18,722 nucleotides of DNA. Source: Magnetospirillum sp. Lineage in GTDB: Bacteria; Pseudomonadota; Alphaproteobacteria; Rhodospirillales; Magnetospirillaceae. Below are positions 8,685 to 15,617 of this stretch, in pieces; the first letter of the stretch is position 1; each line of letters starts with the position of its first letter. The stretch lies in contig JAIWOG010000302.1 of assembly GCA_020217035.1 (NCBI GenBank), positions 1 to 18,722 of the forward strand. Direction: 5' to 3'. Under the pieces are notes generated by a model that made no database searches, was not told the origin of the DNA, and saw only the letters and a program-made list of their open reading frames with translations. Both the position numbers and the translations under genes were made by a program.

Positions 8685-8933
8685 ATGACTGAACAAATAG
8701 ACCACCGGCTTGACATTACCAGCGATGTCTGTCCCATGACTTTCGTACGCGCCAAGTTGCTGGTCGAGAAAATGCTCGTCGGGCAGGTCGCGGAAATCCG
8801 ATTGAAAGGTTCGGAACCTTTGATCAATGTCCCGCGCTCGCTGGCGGAATTGGGGCATGAAATCCTGTCCATGAAACGCGAAGAGCAAGAAAGCGAGTCG
8901 GGCATCCATCGCTTGACTATTCGCAAGAAATAA
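8685..8933 (+). CDS. TusA/SirA-family sulfurtransferase-like small protein
   Basis: The 82-residue product has the TusA fold signature: an N-terminal DITSDVCPMTFVRAK block with Cys16 as the persulfide-carrying residue, and a C-terminal basic strand (HRLTIRKK). Family members relay sulfur as protein persulfides for tRNA thiolation, molybdenum cofactor or sulfur oxidation. Here the active-site motif is CPMT, not the CPxP of E. coli TusA, a variant I recognise from alphaproteobacteria. Its role may therefore differ from tRNA thiouridylation. No partner sulfur-relay gene is present nearby. It reads divergently from mucR and has only a weak ribosome binding site before the ATG. Confidence 0.85.
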   Translation: MTEQIDHRLDITSDVCPMTFVRAKLLVEKMLVGQVAEIRLKGSEPLINVPRSLAELGHEILSMKREEQESESGIHRLTIRKK

Positions 8934-9012
8934 GCGCCCTGGCTTTCTTGACTTCCATCAATTCCCGCAACACGTACACGCCTTGTCCTGAGGCGGCAGA
9001 GACGAACCGCCG

Positions 9013-9540
9013 CTAGCTCGCCGCACCGAACAGATCGCGCACCACTTGCGCCAGCAAACGCCTGAAGCGGGGATCGTCGACGTCCCCCACCTTGGCCACC
9101 CATCCCTGCACCGACGCCAACAGGCCGCTTTTGTCGCAGAACGCCGCCAGCACCGTCACCTTGTCGCCCGGTTGGGCGGCGGTGGCGACGGAACCGGCGC
9201 ACAAATCGCGCGGGTCGGCGTTGGCCGGGGGATTGAAGGCCAGGACCACCTTGAACTCTGGCTTTGCCGCCTGGTCGCGATGGGCGGTCAGCGTCAACGG
9301 GCGGCCCACCAGTTGATTGGTCATCGCCGCCGCCACCTTGTCACCAAACCCGGGCTGGGATTCGGCGAAGGGCCGCCCATGGATTTCCACCCACAACGGC
9401 CCTTGGGCGCTGGCATGGACCATGGTGCTCCACACGGCGGCGCTGCGCCAACCGCCGGGAACGGTGGCCGGGCCGTCTTCGCACGCCGAGGTCAAGGCCG
9501 CCAACACCGCCGCCCCGGCAGAGACAATCCGCTTGAACAT
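9013..9540 (-). CDS. Hypothetical lipoprotein
   Basis: I do not recognise this 175-residue protein. It starts with a lipoprotein-like signal (MFKR, hydrophobic core 6-16, then LTSAC with Cys20 as the likely lipidated residue; Thr at -3 is not the standard Leu). The remainder looks like a soluble exported domain with two further cysteines (Cys114, Cys135) that could form a disulfide, and no obvious catalytic motif. Repeated SPG-, GDK- and QG-type turns suggest beta structure. The ATG (9538-9540) has GGAG about 7 nt upstream. It is convergent with the TusA-like gene and divergent from the receiver/Hpt pair, so it appears monocistronic. As a lipoprotein it would be a substrate of the Lnt pathway. 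Confidence 0.75.
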   Translation of the reverse strand: MFKRIVSAGAAVLAALTSACEDGPATVPGGWRSAAVWSTMVHASAQGPLWVEIHGRPFAESQPGFGDKVAAAMTNQLVGRPLTLTAHRDQAAKPEFKVVLAFNPPANADPRDLCAGSVATAAQPGDKVTVLAAFCDKSGLLASVQGWVAKVGDVDDPRFRRLLAQVVRDLFGAAS

Positions 9541-9699
9541 TCAAATACTCCGCTTCGGTTTCGGCATCAGTCGAAACTATCATGGACACAATGGCATTAT
9601 GACTGTCGATTGATCTGCGGCATGGGTGTTGCGCACATCGGGTCAAACCTGTATTTTTATTGAATTGGGTATAAATAGTCATGGCCGGGATGCTACAGG

Positions 9700-10134
9700 G
9701 TGGAAGCTAGACGTGCCAATGTCCTGATCGTCGATTCCAGCGGCCATATCCGCCGCCTGGTGGCGACTCTGATGGCGGCGCTGGGGGCAGCTGATTGCGC
9801 CGAAGCCCGCAATGTGGCCCAGGCCGTGGCCCAAACCATCAAACACCAACCTGATTTGATCATCCTGGGCTTGGGCAGCGACGCCACCGAGGCTCTGCTG
9901 TTCGTCCACCGCCTGCGGCGAGCCGAATTCGGCGTGGCCACCACCCCGGTTCTGGGCATTTCCGCCAGCACCCATCACACCATGCTGGAAATGGCCTGGG
10001 AAGCCGGGATCGACGAAGTGGTGGGAAAGCCCATCTCGGCCATCGACTTGATGCAGCGGGCCGGTGCCCTGCTGGCGTCGTCGGACGGCCGGCGCCCCGC
10101 CCAGCACATCCCGTCGCGTTCGGCGGCTGAATGA
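9700..10134 (+). CDS. Receiver-domain protein lacking the phospho-acceptor aspartate
   Basis: This 144-residue single-domain response-regulator-like protein has the CheY-fold landmarks: beta-1 NVLIVDSS (Asp12), the switch Ser88 in GISAS and the conserved Lys110 in VVGKPIS. At the end of beta-3, where the phosphorylated Asp belongs, it reads DLIILGLGSD, so that residue is Gly57; Asp61 lies four residues later. It is probably not phosphorylated in the normal way. A tail (128-144) has no known domain. The start used is GTG at 9700-9702; the ribosome binding site is poor and the exact start uncertain. TATAAAT at 9670-9676 may be a -10. The stop overlaps the next gene's start in ATGA. Confidence 0.8.
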   Translation: MEARRANVLIVDSSGHIRRLVATLMAALGAADCAEARNVAQAVAQTIKHQPDLIILGLGSDATEALLFVHRLRRAEFGVATTPVLGISASTHHTMLEMAWEAGIDEVVGKPISAIDLMQRAGALLASSDGRRPAQHIPSRSAAE

Positions 10135-10505
10135 CCGGCGGCGACGAGCAGCCTTTCCTGGACCCTGCCGCGTTGGCGCGGGCCGAAGCCGCCTTGGACA
10201 ACCTGGCCGCCGACTATCTCCGCTGGCTTGATGCCGATCTGAACCGGGCGCAGGACTGCCTGGCCGCCCCCGGCGACGACCAGCGGCTGTTCGCCATCCT
10301 GCACGACATCAAGGGCCAGGCCGCCACCTTCGGCTATCCGCTGGTCAGCGCCATCGCCCACCGCCTGTGCCGCGACATCCAAAGCGGCAAGGCCCCAAAC
10401 CATCGACTGGAACACGGGCTGGCGCTGATCCGTCAGGCCATGGCGGACGGCGTGACCGACGATTCCGGCGAAGCGGGGCGACGAATGCTGGCGACGCTTG
10501 ATTGA
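10131..10505 (+). CDS. Hpt (histidine phosphotransfer) domain protein
   Basis: This 124-residue helical protein carries the Hpt signature FAILHDIKGQAATFGY, with His58 as the likely phosphorylated residue, followed by helix HRLCRDI. Hpt proteins shuttle phosphate between receiver domains of multistep phosphorelays. The ATG overlaps the stop of the receiver gene (ATGA), implying co-translation and a functional link. Because the partner receiver lacks its acceptor Asp, the actual phosphate donor and recipient are probably encoded elsewhere. It ends 55 nt before degP. Confidence 0.85.
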   Translation: MTGGDEQPFLDPAALARAEAALDNLAADYLRWLDADLNRAQDCLAAPGDDQRLFAILHDIKGQAATFGYPLVSAIAHRLCRDIQSGKAPNHRLEHGLALIRQAMADGVTDDSGEAGRRMLATLD

Positions 10506-10534
10506 TCCCTTGGGAAATCCCCCCATACTATAAA
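10502..10534 (+). promoter_or_regulatory. Candidate degP promoter
   Basis: TTGATC (10502-10507, overlapping the Hpt stop) and CATACT (10524-10529) are 16 bp apart, four of six matches each. The overlapping TATAAA (10529-10534) is a better -10 but has no matched -35. Transcription would start around 10535-10541, leaving a leader of about 20-26 nt. The run CCCCCCATACTATAA recalls heat-shock -10 elements (CCCCAT), yet no CTTGAA-type -35 stands at the proper distance, so I do not assign a sigma factor. Confidence 0.35.
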
Positions 10535-10560
10535 GGTTCGTTATCCAACCGGGATTTCCC
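10512..10560. repeat. Perfect 10-bp inverted repeat bracketing the degP promoter and start codon
   Basis: GGGAAATCCC (10512-10521) and its exact reverse complement GGGATTTCCC (10551-10560) are separated by 29 bp. Pairing extends by one base if T10511 and the A of the ATG are counted. Each arm is itself nearly palindromic (GGGA-NN-TCCC), so the two could be a pair of dimer sites 39 bp apart. The right arm abuts the degP ATG and contains its only Shine-Dalgarno-like purines (GGGA). Confidence 0.8.
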
Positions 10561-11961
10561 ATGACACCCTTTCGCCTGACCGCCTTCGCCGCGCTTGCCC
10601 TGGCCTTCTGCGGCCCCAGCTGGGCTCAGACCGTGCCCAATTCGCGGGCGCAGATCCAGCAATCCTTTTCCCCGGTGGTGAAGCAGACGGCGCCGGCGGT
10701 GGTCAACATCTACACCAAGCGGGTGGTGCGCACCGCCGCCTCGCCGCTTCTGAACGACCCGTTCTTCCGCCGCTTCTTCGGCGACCAACTGCCCCAGGGC
10801 ATGACCCAGGAACGGGTGCAGAACAGCCTGGGATCGGGGGTCATCGTCACCAAGGACGGCACGGTGGTGACCAACCACCACGTCATCAAGGCCGCCGACG
10901 AGGTGACCGTGGTGCTGGCCGACCGCCGCGAGTTCGAGGCCCGGATCGTCGGCTCGGACGAGCGCAGCGACCTTGCGGTCCTCAAGATCGATCCGGGCAA
11001 GGAATCCTTGCCGGTGCTGCCGCTCGGCGATTCCGACGCCCTGGAAGTGGGCGACCTGGTGATCGCCATCGGCAATCCCTTCGGCGTCGGCCAAACGGTG
11101 ACCAGCGGCATCGTCTCGGCGCTGGCGCGCACCAATGTGGGCATCACCGACTACCGGTCGTTCATCCAGACCGACGCCGCCATCAATCCCGGCAATTCCG
11201 GCGGCGCCCTGGTCAACATGGATGGCCAGCTGATCGGCATCAACTCCGCCATCTATTCCAAGGGCGGCGGCTCCAACGGCATCGGCTTCGCCATTCCCAC
11301 CTCGTTGGTGCGCACGGTGATCGCCAGCATCAAGGAAACCGGCAAGGTGGTACGCCCGTGGCTGGGCGCCGCCGGCCAGGCGGTGACCAGCGAGCTGGCC
11401 CAGGCGCTGAACCTGCCGCGCCCGGTGGGCATTCTGATCAACGACGTGCACAAGGACAGCCCCGCCGCCCGCGCCGGCCTGCGGGTGGGCGACGTGGTGC
11501 AGGCGGTCAATGACCGCGAGGTGGACGACCCCGAGGCCATGCGTTTCCGTCTGGCCACCTTGGGGCCGGGGGCGGACGCCCGTCTCTCGGTGTTGCGCGA
11601 CGGTGCGCAAAGGGTGGTGACGGTCAAGCTGATCGCGCCGCCGGAAAGCCCGCCGCGCGAGGTGACCGAAGTGGGCGGCGCCAATCCCTTCACCGGTTCG
11701 GTGATCGCCAACCTGAACCCCGCCCTGGCCGAGGAACTGGGGCTGGAAACCAGCGCCAGCGGCGTGGTGGTGCTGAAGATCAAGCGTGGTTCCATCGCCC
11801 ATCGTCTGCGCATCGAGCCCGGCGACATCATCCTGCGCGTCAACAACCAGCCCATCGCCAGCGTCGCCGACGCCCGCCGGGTGTTGTCGCGCCAGGCCGA
11901 GGGCTGGATCCTGACCGTCCAGCGTGACGGCGAAACCCTGAGCTTGCAGGTGGGTGGGTGA
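10561..11961 (+). CDS. degP: DegP/DegQ-type periplasmic serine protease (Do family)
   Basis: This HtrA-family protease/chaperone degrades or refolds damaged envelope proteins. The 466-residue precursor has a Sec signal peptide (hydrophobic 6-18, likely cleavage after SWA at residue 22). The trypsin-like domain has catalytic His107 (TNHHVI), Asp137 (SDLAVL) and Ser213 (GNSGGAL). Two PDZ domains follow (about 265-360 and 385-465). The LA-loop region after residue 60 is short, so DegQ or DegS-like naming is also possible; two PDZ domains exclude DegS. The ATG at 10561 directly follows an inverted repeat. The stop overlaps the rarA GTG in GTGA. Envelope-stress control is likely for the family, but no specific box is proven here. 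Confidence 0.95.
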   Translation: MTPFRLTAFAALALAFCGPSWAQTVPNSRAQIQQSFSPVVKQTAPAVVNIYTKRVVRTAASPLLNDPFFRRFFGDQLPQGMTQERVQNSLGSGVIVTKDGTVVTNHHVIKAADEVTVVLADRREFEARIVGSDERSDLAVLKIDPGKESLPVLPLGDSDALEVGDLVIAIGNPFGVGQTVTSGIVSALARTNVGITDYRSFIQTDAAINPGNSGGALVNMDGQLIGINSAIYSKGGGSNGIGFAIPTSLVRTVIASIKETGKVVRPWLGAAGQAVTSELAQALNLPRPVGILINDVHKDSPAARAGLRVGDVVQAVNDREVDDPEAMRFRLATLGPGADARLSVLRDGAQRVVTVKLIAPPESPPREVTEVGGANPFTGSVIANLNPALAEELGLETSASGVVVLKIKRGSIAHRLRIEPGDIILRVNNQPIASVADARRVLSRQAEGWILTVQRDGETLSLQVGG

Positions 11962-13250
11962 GCACATTGTTCGAACGGCCCGGCGACCGGCCCTTGGCGG
12001 AACGGCTGCGGCCGTCCCGTCTGGACCAAGTGGTGGGCCAGGACCATCTGATCGGCCCCGAAGGCGCACTGGGCCGTATGCTGGCCGCCGGCCGGCTGTC
12101 CAGCGTCATTCTGTGGGGGCCACCGGGCTGCGGCAAGACCACCATCGCCCGGCTGCTGGCGGAAGGCACCGACTTGCATTTCGAGCCCTTAAGCGCGGTG
12201 TTTTCCGGCGTCGCCGACTTGCGCAAGGTGTTCGACGCCGCCAGCAAACGCAAGGAAGCCGGGCGCGGCACGCTGTTGTTCGTGGACGAGATCCACCGCT
12301 TCAACCGCGCCCAGCAGGACGGCTTTTTGCCCTTTGTCGAGAACGGCACCGTGGTGCTGGTGGGCGCCACCACCGAGAATCCCAGTTTCGAGTTGAACGG
12401 GGCGCTGTTGTCACGCTGCCAGGTGCTGGTGTTGAAACGCCTTGACGACGACGCCTTGGATTGCCTGATCGCCCGCGCCGAAGCCGAACTGGGTCGCAAG
12501 CTGCCACTGGCCGAGGATTCCCGCGCCGCGCTGAAAGCCATGGCCGACGGCGACGGCCGCTATTTCCTGAACCTGATCGAAGCCCTGTCCATCCTGCCGT
12601 CGGAACCGGCGCTGGATGCCGCTGGCCTTGCGAAAGTGGTGCAGCAACGCGCACCCGCTTACGACAAGGACCGTGAAGGCCATTACAACCTGATCAGCGC
12701 CTTGCATAAAAGCTTGCGCGGCTCCGACACCGACGCCGCCCTTTACTGGATGGCCCGCATGCTGGAAGGCGGCGAGGACCCGGCCTATATCTGCCGCCGC
12801 CTGACCCGCTTCGCCGTCGAAGATATCGGCCTGGCCGACCCCAACGCGGCGGTGCAGGCCCTGGCCGCCTGGGACATCTACGAACGTCTGGGCAGCCCGG
12901 AAGGCGAGCTGGCCCTGGCCCAGCTGGTGGTCTATCTGGGCACCGCCCCCAAATCCAACGCCGCTTATGTCGCCTACAAGGCGGCGCGCAAATCGGCCAA
13001 GGAAACCGGTAGCCTGATGCCGCCCATGCACATCCTGAACGCGCCCACCAAGATGATGAAGGAACTGGGCTACAGCGCCGGCTACCAATACGACCACGAC
13101 ACCGCCGAGGGCTTTTCCGGCCAGAATTATTTCCCCGAGGCCATGAACCGCCGCCGCTTCTACGACCCGCCGGAACGCGGCTTCGAACGCGAGATCAGGA
13201 AACGCCTTGACTACTGGGACCGGTTGCGTGCCAAGCGCCATCCCGAGTGA
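11958..13250 (+). CDS. rarA: Replication-associated recombination protein A (RarA/MgsA) AAA+ ATPase
   Basis: RarA is a clamp-loader-related AAA+ ATPase that acts at stalled replication forks, interacting with SSB and DNA ends. The 430-residue protein starts in family fashion (STLFERPGDRPLAERLRPS, then VVGQDHLIG). It has Walker A GPPGCGKTT (54-62), Walker B LLFVDEIHRFN (106-116), sensor 1 GATTENPSF (136-144), and a long helical tetramerisation/C-terminal region ending in KRLDYWDRLRAKR. Its length matches E. coli RarA. The start is GTG (11958-11960), overlapping the degP stop, so it depends on degP transcription. The degP-rarA pairing recurs in alphaproteobacteria as I recall it; the functional connection is unclear. 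No terminator is evident after it. Confidence 0.96.
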   Translation: MSTLFERPGDRPLAERLRPSRLDQVVGQDHLIGPEGALGRMLAAGRLSSVILWGPPGCGKTTIARLLAEGTDLHFEPLSAVFSGVADLRKVFDAASKRKEAGRGTLLFVDEIHRFNRAQQDGFLPFVENGTVVLVGATTENPSFELNGALLSRCQVLVLKRLDDDALDCLIARAEAELGRKLPLAEDSRAALKAMADGDGRYFLNLIEALSILPSEPALDAAGLAKVVQQRAPAYDKDREGHYNLISALHKSLRGSDTDAALYWMARMLEGGEDPAYICRRLTRFAVEDIGLADPNAAVQALAAWDIYERLGSPEGELALAQLVVYLGTAPKSNAAYVAYKAARKSAKETGSLMPPMHILNAPTKMMKELGYSAGYQYDHDTAEGFSGQNYFPEAMNRRRFYDPPERGFEREIRKRLDYWDRLRAKRHPE

Positions 13251-13334
13251 TTTGGCATTATTCTAAATTCAGTAAGCTCCTGAATTCACTGTAATCCCTT
13301 TCTTTTTGGATGCCTTTTTAGAATTACTGAATTT
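13251..13334. promoter_or_regulatory. Operator-like repeat cluster upstream of the cytochrome c peroxidase
   Basis: AAATTCAGTAA (13265-13275) and its exact reverse complement TTACTGAATTT (13324-13334) form an 11-bp inverted repeat. A related TGAATTCACTGTAA lies between them (13281-13294), and a further AATTCA at 13344-13349. TTTGGCA-TTA-TTCTAAA (13251-13267) and TTTAGAA (13317-13323) resemble the arms of Irr-type (ICE) boxes, TTTAGAA-N3-TTCTAAA as I recall them; the first matches five of seven and seven of seven. The cluster is AT-rich against its surroundings. The likely ligand is the Irr-like regulator encoded at 15617-16036, by inference. Confidence 0.5.
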
Positions 13335-13346
13335 GTGAAGGATAAT
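13318..13346 (+). promoter_or_regulatory. Candidate promoter of the peroxidase gene
   Basis: GATAAT (13341-13346) is five of six to the -10 consensus. Seventeen bp upstream is TTAGAA (13318-13323), only three of six to -35, lying within the TTTAGAA arm described above. A weak -35 covered by an operator would fit a regulated promoter. The leader would be about 50 nt, ending in GGGGGA 9-10 nt before the ATG at 13405. Confidence 0.4.
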
Positions 13347-13404
13347 TCAGGAAGCGCATGATCGGTTCGTTGAAACCGCAAGTCCTTTAGGGGGAACTGA
13401 TCCC

Positions 13405-14394
13405 ATGCGCTCTCTCATCCTCGCCGTCGCCTTCTCGGTGACGGCCTCCGTCGCCTTCGCCGCCGCCGACGAGCCGATCCAACCGATCCAGCCGGCCAAG
13501 GTCGCCAACGCCGCCATGGTCGAACTGGGCAAGAAGCTGTATTTCGACCCGCGCCTGTCGAAGTCGGGCTTCATCTCGTGCAATTCGTGCCACAACCTGT
13601 CCATGGGCGGCACCGACAATTTGAAGACCTCCATCGGCCACAACTGGCAGAAGGGTCCGATCAACGCGCCGACCGTGCTGAATTCCAGCCTGAACCTGGC
13701 CCAGTTCTGGGACGGCCGGGCGCTGACCCTGCAGGACCAGGCCGGCGGCCCCATCGCCAATCCGGGCGAAATGGCGTCCACCCACACCCTGGCCCTGTCG
13801 GTTCTGCAATCGATCCCGGCTTATGTCGCCGAATACAAGAAGGTGTTCAATTCCGACAAGATCACCGTCGACGGCGTCACCAAGGCCATCGCCGCCTTCG
13901 AGGAAACCCTGGTCACCCCCAATTCCCGCTTCGATAAGTGGCTGAAGGGCGACAAGAAGGCTTTGACCGCGGACGAACTGGCCGGCTACGAATTGTTCAA
14001 GGATTCGGGCTGCACCGCCTGCCATAACGGCTCCGCCGCCGGCGGCAACACCTATCAGAAGATGGGCGTGGTCGAGCCCTACAAGTCCACCAGCCCGGCC
14101 GAAGGCCGTGTCGCGGTGACCAAGGACGAAGCCGACCGCTTCTACTTCAAGGTTCCGACCTTGCGGAACGTGGAACTGACCTATCCCTACTTCCACGACG
14201 GCGAAGCCACCACCCTGACCCAGGCGGTGGATGTCATGGGCCGCATCCAGTTGGGCAAGAGCTTCACCAAGGAAGAAAACGCCAAGATCGTCGCCTTCCT
14301 GAAGAGCCTGACCGGCGACCAGCCCAGCTTCATGCTGCCAATCCTGCCGCCGTCCAACGACGCCACCCCCCTGCCGCAGCCCTTCGACAAGTAA
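13405..14394 (+). CDS. Di-haem cytochrome c peroxidase (CcpA/MauG superfamily)
   Basis: This periplasmic enzyme reduces hydrogen peroxide to water using electrons from c-type cytochromes. The 329-residue precursor has a signal peptide (cleavage near AFA, residues 17-19) and two haem-binding motifs, CNSCH (59-63) and CTACH (203-207). Family landmarks are LGKKLYFDPRLS (41-52), FWDGRA (101-106), the calcium/haem region NPGEMA (119-124) and PTLRNVELTYPYFHDG (about 252-267). Size and order match bacterial di-haem peroxidases rather than MauG proper. It is preceded by an operator-rich gap and followed by a strong hairpin, then the TorC-like cytochrome, its plausible electron donor. Export and Ccm-dependent haem attachment are implied. 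Confidence 0.93.
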   Translation: MRSLILAVAFSVTASVAFAAADEPIQPIQPAKVANAAMVELGKKLYFDPRLSKSGFISCNSCHNLSMGGTDNLKTSIGHNWQKGPINAPTVLNSSLNLAQFWDGRALTLQDQAGGPIANPGEMASTHTLALSVLQSIPAYVAEYKKVFNSDKITVDGVTKAIAAFEETLVTPNSRFDKWLKGDKKALTADELAGYELFKDSGCTACHNGSAAGGNTYQKMGVVEPYKSTSPAEGRVAVTKDEADRFYFKVPTLRNVELTYPYFHDGEATTLTQAVDVMGRIQLGKSFTKEENAKIVAFLKSLTGDQPSFMLPILPPSNDATPLPQPFDK

Positions 14395-14414
14395 TCCTGC
14401 GGTGCGGATTAACG

Positions 14415-14447
14415 GGGCCGGGCGGGTGAACCGCCCGGCCCTCTTTT
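14415..14447 (+). terminator. Rho-independent terminator or attenuator after the peroxidase gene
   Basis: GGGCCGGGCGG (14415-14425) pairs perfectly with CCGCCCGGCCC (14431-14441) around the loop GTGAA, followed by TCTTTTC. It lies 20 nt after the peroxidase stop and only 12 nt before the cytochrome ATG at 14460. It would therefore partly terminate or stabilise the upstream message and lower expression of the cytochrome gene relative to the peroxidase. Confidence 0.8.
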
Positions 14448-14459
14448 CATGAGGTGGGG

Positions 14460-15584
14460 ATGTTCGCTGGCAAGAAGATCGTGATCGCCGTCATCCTGGG
14501 CATGGCGTTCGGCATCGTCGGCTGGGGCGGTTTCAACACCGTCCTGCACGCCACCAATTCCATGGATTTCTGCATCTCGTGTCACGAGATGCGCGACAAC
14601 GTCTTTGTGGAATACCAGCAATCAGCCCATTTCCAGAATCCGTCCGGGGTTCGGGCCACCTGCTCAGATTGCCACGTGCCGCGCGACTGGGGCCACATGC
14701 TGGTGCGCAAGATCCAGGCCAGCGGCGAATTGTTGCATTGGGCCGCCGGCTCCATCGACACAAAGGAAAAGTTCGAGGCCAAGCGCCATCAACTGGCCAA
14801 GCGCGAGTGGGACCGCATGCGGGCCAGCGATTCGCGCGAGTGCCGCAATTGCCATGCCTTCGACGCCATGGCGTTCCACAAGCAATCCATCCGGGCGTCC
14901 CGCGCCATGCGCGACGCCGCCAAGGCCGGCACCCAGACCTGCGTCGATTGCCACAAGGCGGTCGCCCACAAGATGCCCGACATCAACGCCAGCCACCGCC
15001 AGATGATGGCGGCGCTGGAACAACAGGCCCAAGCCCGGCCGCCCGCCATCGGTGCCACCGCCTGGGCCCTGAGCCCGCAACCCTTGCGCCCCGATCCCGC
15101 CGCCATGGCCGCTGAAGGCGAACTGGCCGCCGGCATGGCGGTGCGGGTGGTGGAACTCGCCGACGGCCAAGCCCGCGTCGCCCTGGCCGGCTGGCGGCGC
15201 GACGGTGACGAGGGCCGCCTTTACGCCCGCCCCGGCAAGCGCATGTTGTTGGCCAGCCTGACCGAGACGGCTTTGCCGCGGGTGGTCAACGGCAGGGCAC
15301 AGGAAGACCCCGACACCGGGCTGACCTGGACGCAAGCCCATTTGGACGTCTGGGTGCCGGCGCGAGCCCTGACCCAGGACGCAAACGCCTTGTGGGCGGT
15401 GGCCGAACGCATGGCAGACGACAATTGCACCTTGTGCCATGCCCGCAAGACTGCGGGCACTTTCGTCGCCAACGATTGGCTGGGTCACATGAATTCCATG
15501 AAACGGCTGACGCCGCTGACCGAACCCGAGGCCAACCTGTTGCTGGCCTACCATCAAGCCCACGCCAAGGATGCCGCCCCATGA
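14460..15584 (+). CDS. Pentahaem membrane-anchored cytochrome c, TorC/TorY type
   Basis: NapC/NirT-superfamily quinol dehydrogenases pass electrons from membrane quinol to periplasmic reductases. The 374-residue protein has one N-terminal anchor (about 6-26) and a tetrahaem NapC-like domain with CISCH (38-42), CSDCH (68-72), CRNCH (128-132) and CVDCH (161-165). A C-terminal extension carries the fifth haem, CTLCH (323-327), followed by NDWLGHMNSMK. This five-haem layout is that of TorC/DorC, the partner of TMAO/DMSO reductase, but no such reductase is in the window; the neighbour is a peroxidase. The ATG at 14460 has GAGG 5 nt upstream; the GTG at 14454 sits on that ribosome binding site and is unlikely. 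Residues 190-300 have no haem. Confidence 0.9.
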   Translation: MFAGKKIVIAVILGMAFGIVGWGGFNTVLHATNSMDFCISCHEMRDNVFVEYQQSAHFQNPSGVRATCSDCHVPRDWGHMLVRKIQASGELLHWAAGSIDTKEKFEAKRHQLAKREWDRMRASDSRECRNCHAFDAMAFHKQSIRASRAMRDAAKAGTQTCVDCHKAVAHKMPDINASHRQMMAALEQQAQARPPAIGATAWALSPQPLRPDPAAMAAEGELAAGMAVRVVELADGQARVALAGWRRDGDEGRLYARPGKRMLLASLTETALPRVVNGRAQEDPDTGLTWTQAHLDVWVPARALTQDANALWAVAERMADDNCTLCHARKTAGTFVANDWLGHMNSMKRLTPLTEPEANLLLAYHQAHAKDAAP

Positions 15585-15617
15585 AAAAGCCCGGCGAAAG
15601 GCTCGCCGGGCTTTTTT
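15584..15617. terminator. Bidirectional Rho-independent terminator
   Basis: AAAAAGCCCGGCGA (15584-15597) pairs perfectly with TCGCCGGGCTTTTT (15603-15616) around AAGGC. On the plus strand it ends in six T's, and on the minus strand in five. It closes both the cytochrome gene (stop at 15582-15584) and the convergent Irr-like gene, whose stop lies at 15617-15619. Confidence 0.92.

Noticed and set aside
10521..10534. Heat-shock (RpoH) promoter for degP
   Set aside because: CCCCAT-like -10 is present, but the CTTG candidates lie 6 or 18 bp away, not at the expected distance with a CTTGAA-type -35.
10512..10560. kappaB-like sites (GGGAAATCCC)
   Set aside because: The resemblance to the eukaryotic motif is coincidental in a bacterial chromosome.
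10528..12069. Minus-strand open frame of 513 codons opposite degP
   Set aside because: No recognisable domain and skewed His/Asp/Gly content; degP on the plus strand is complete with its triad.
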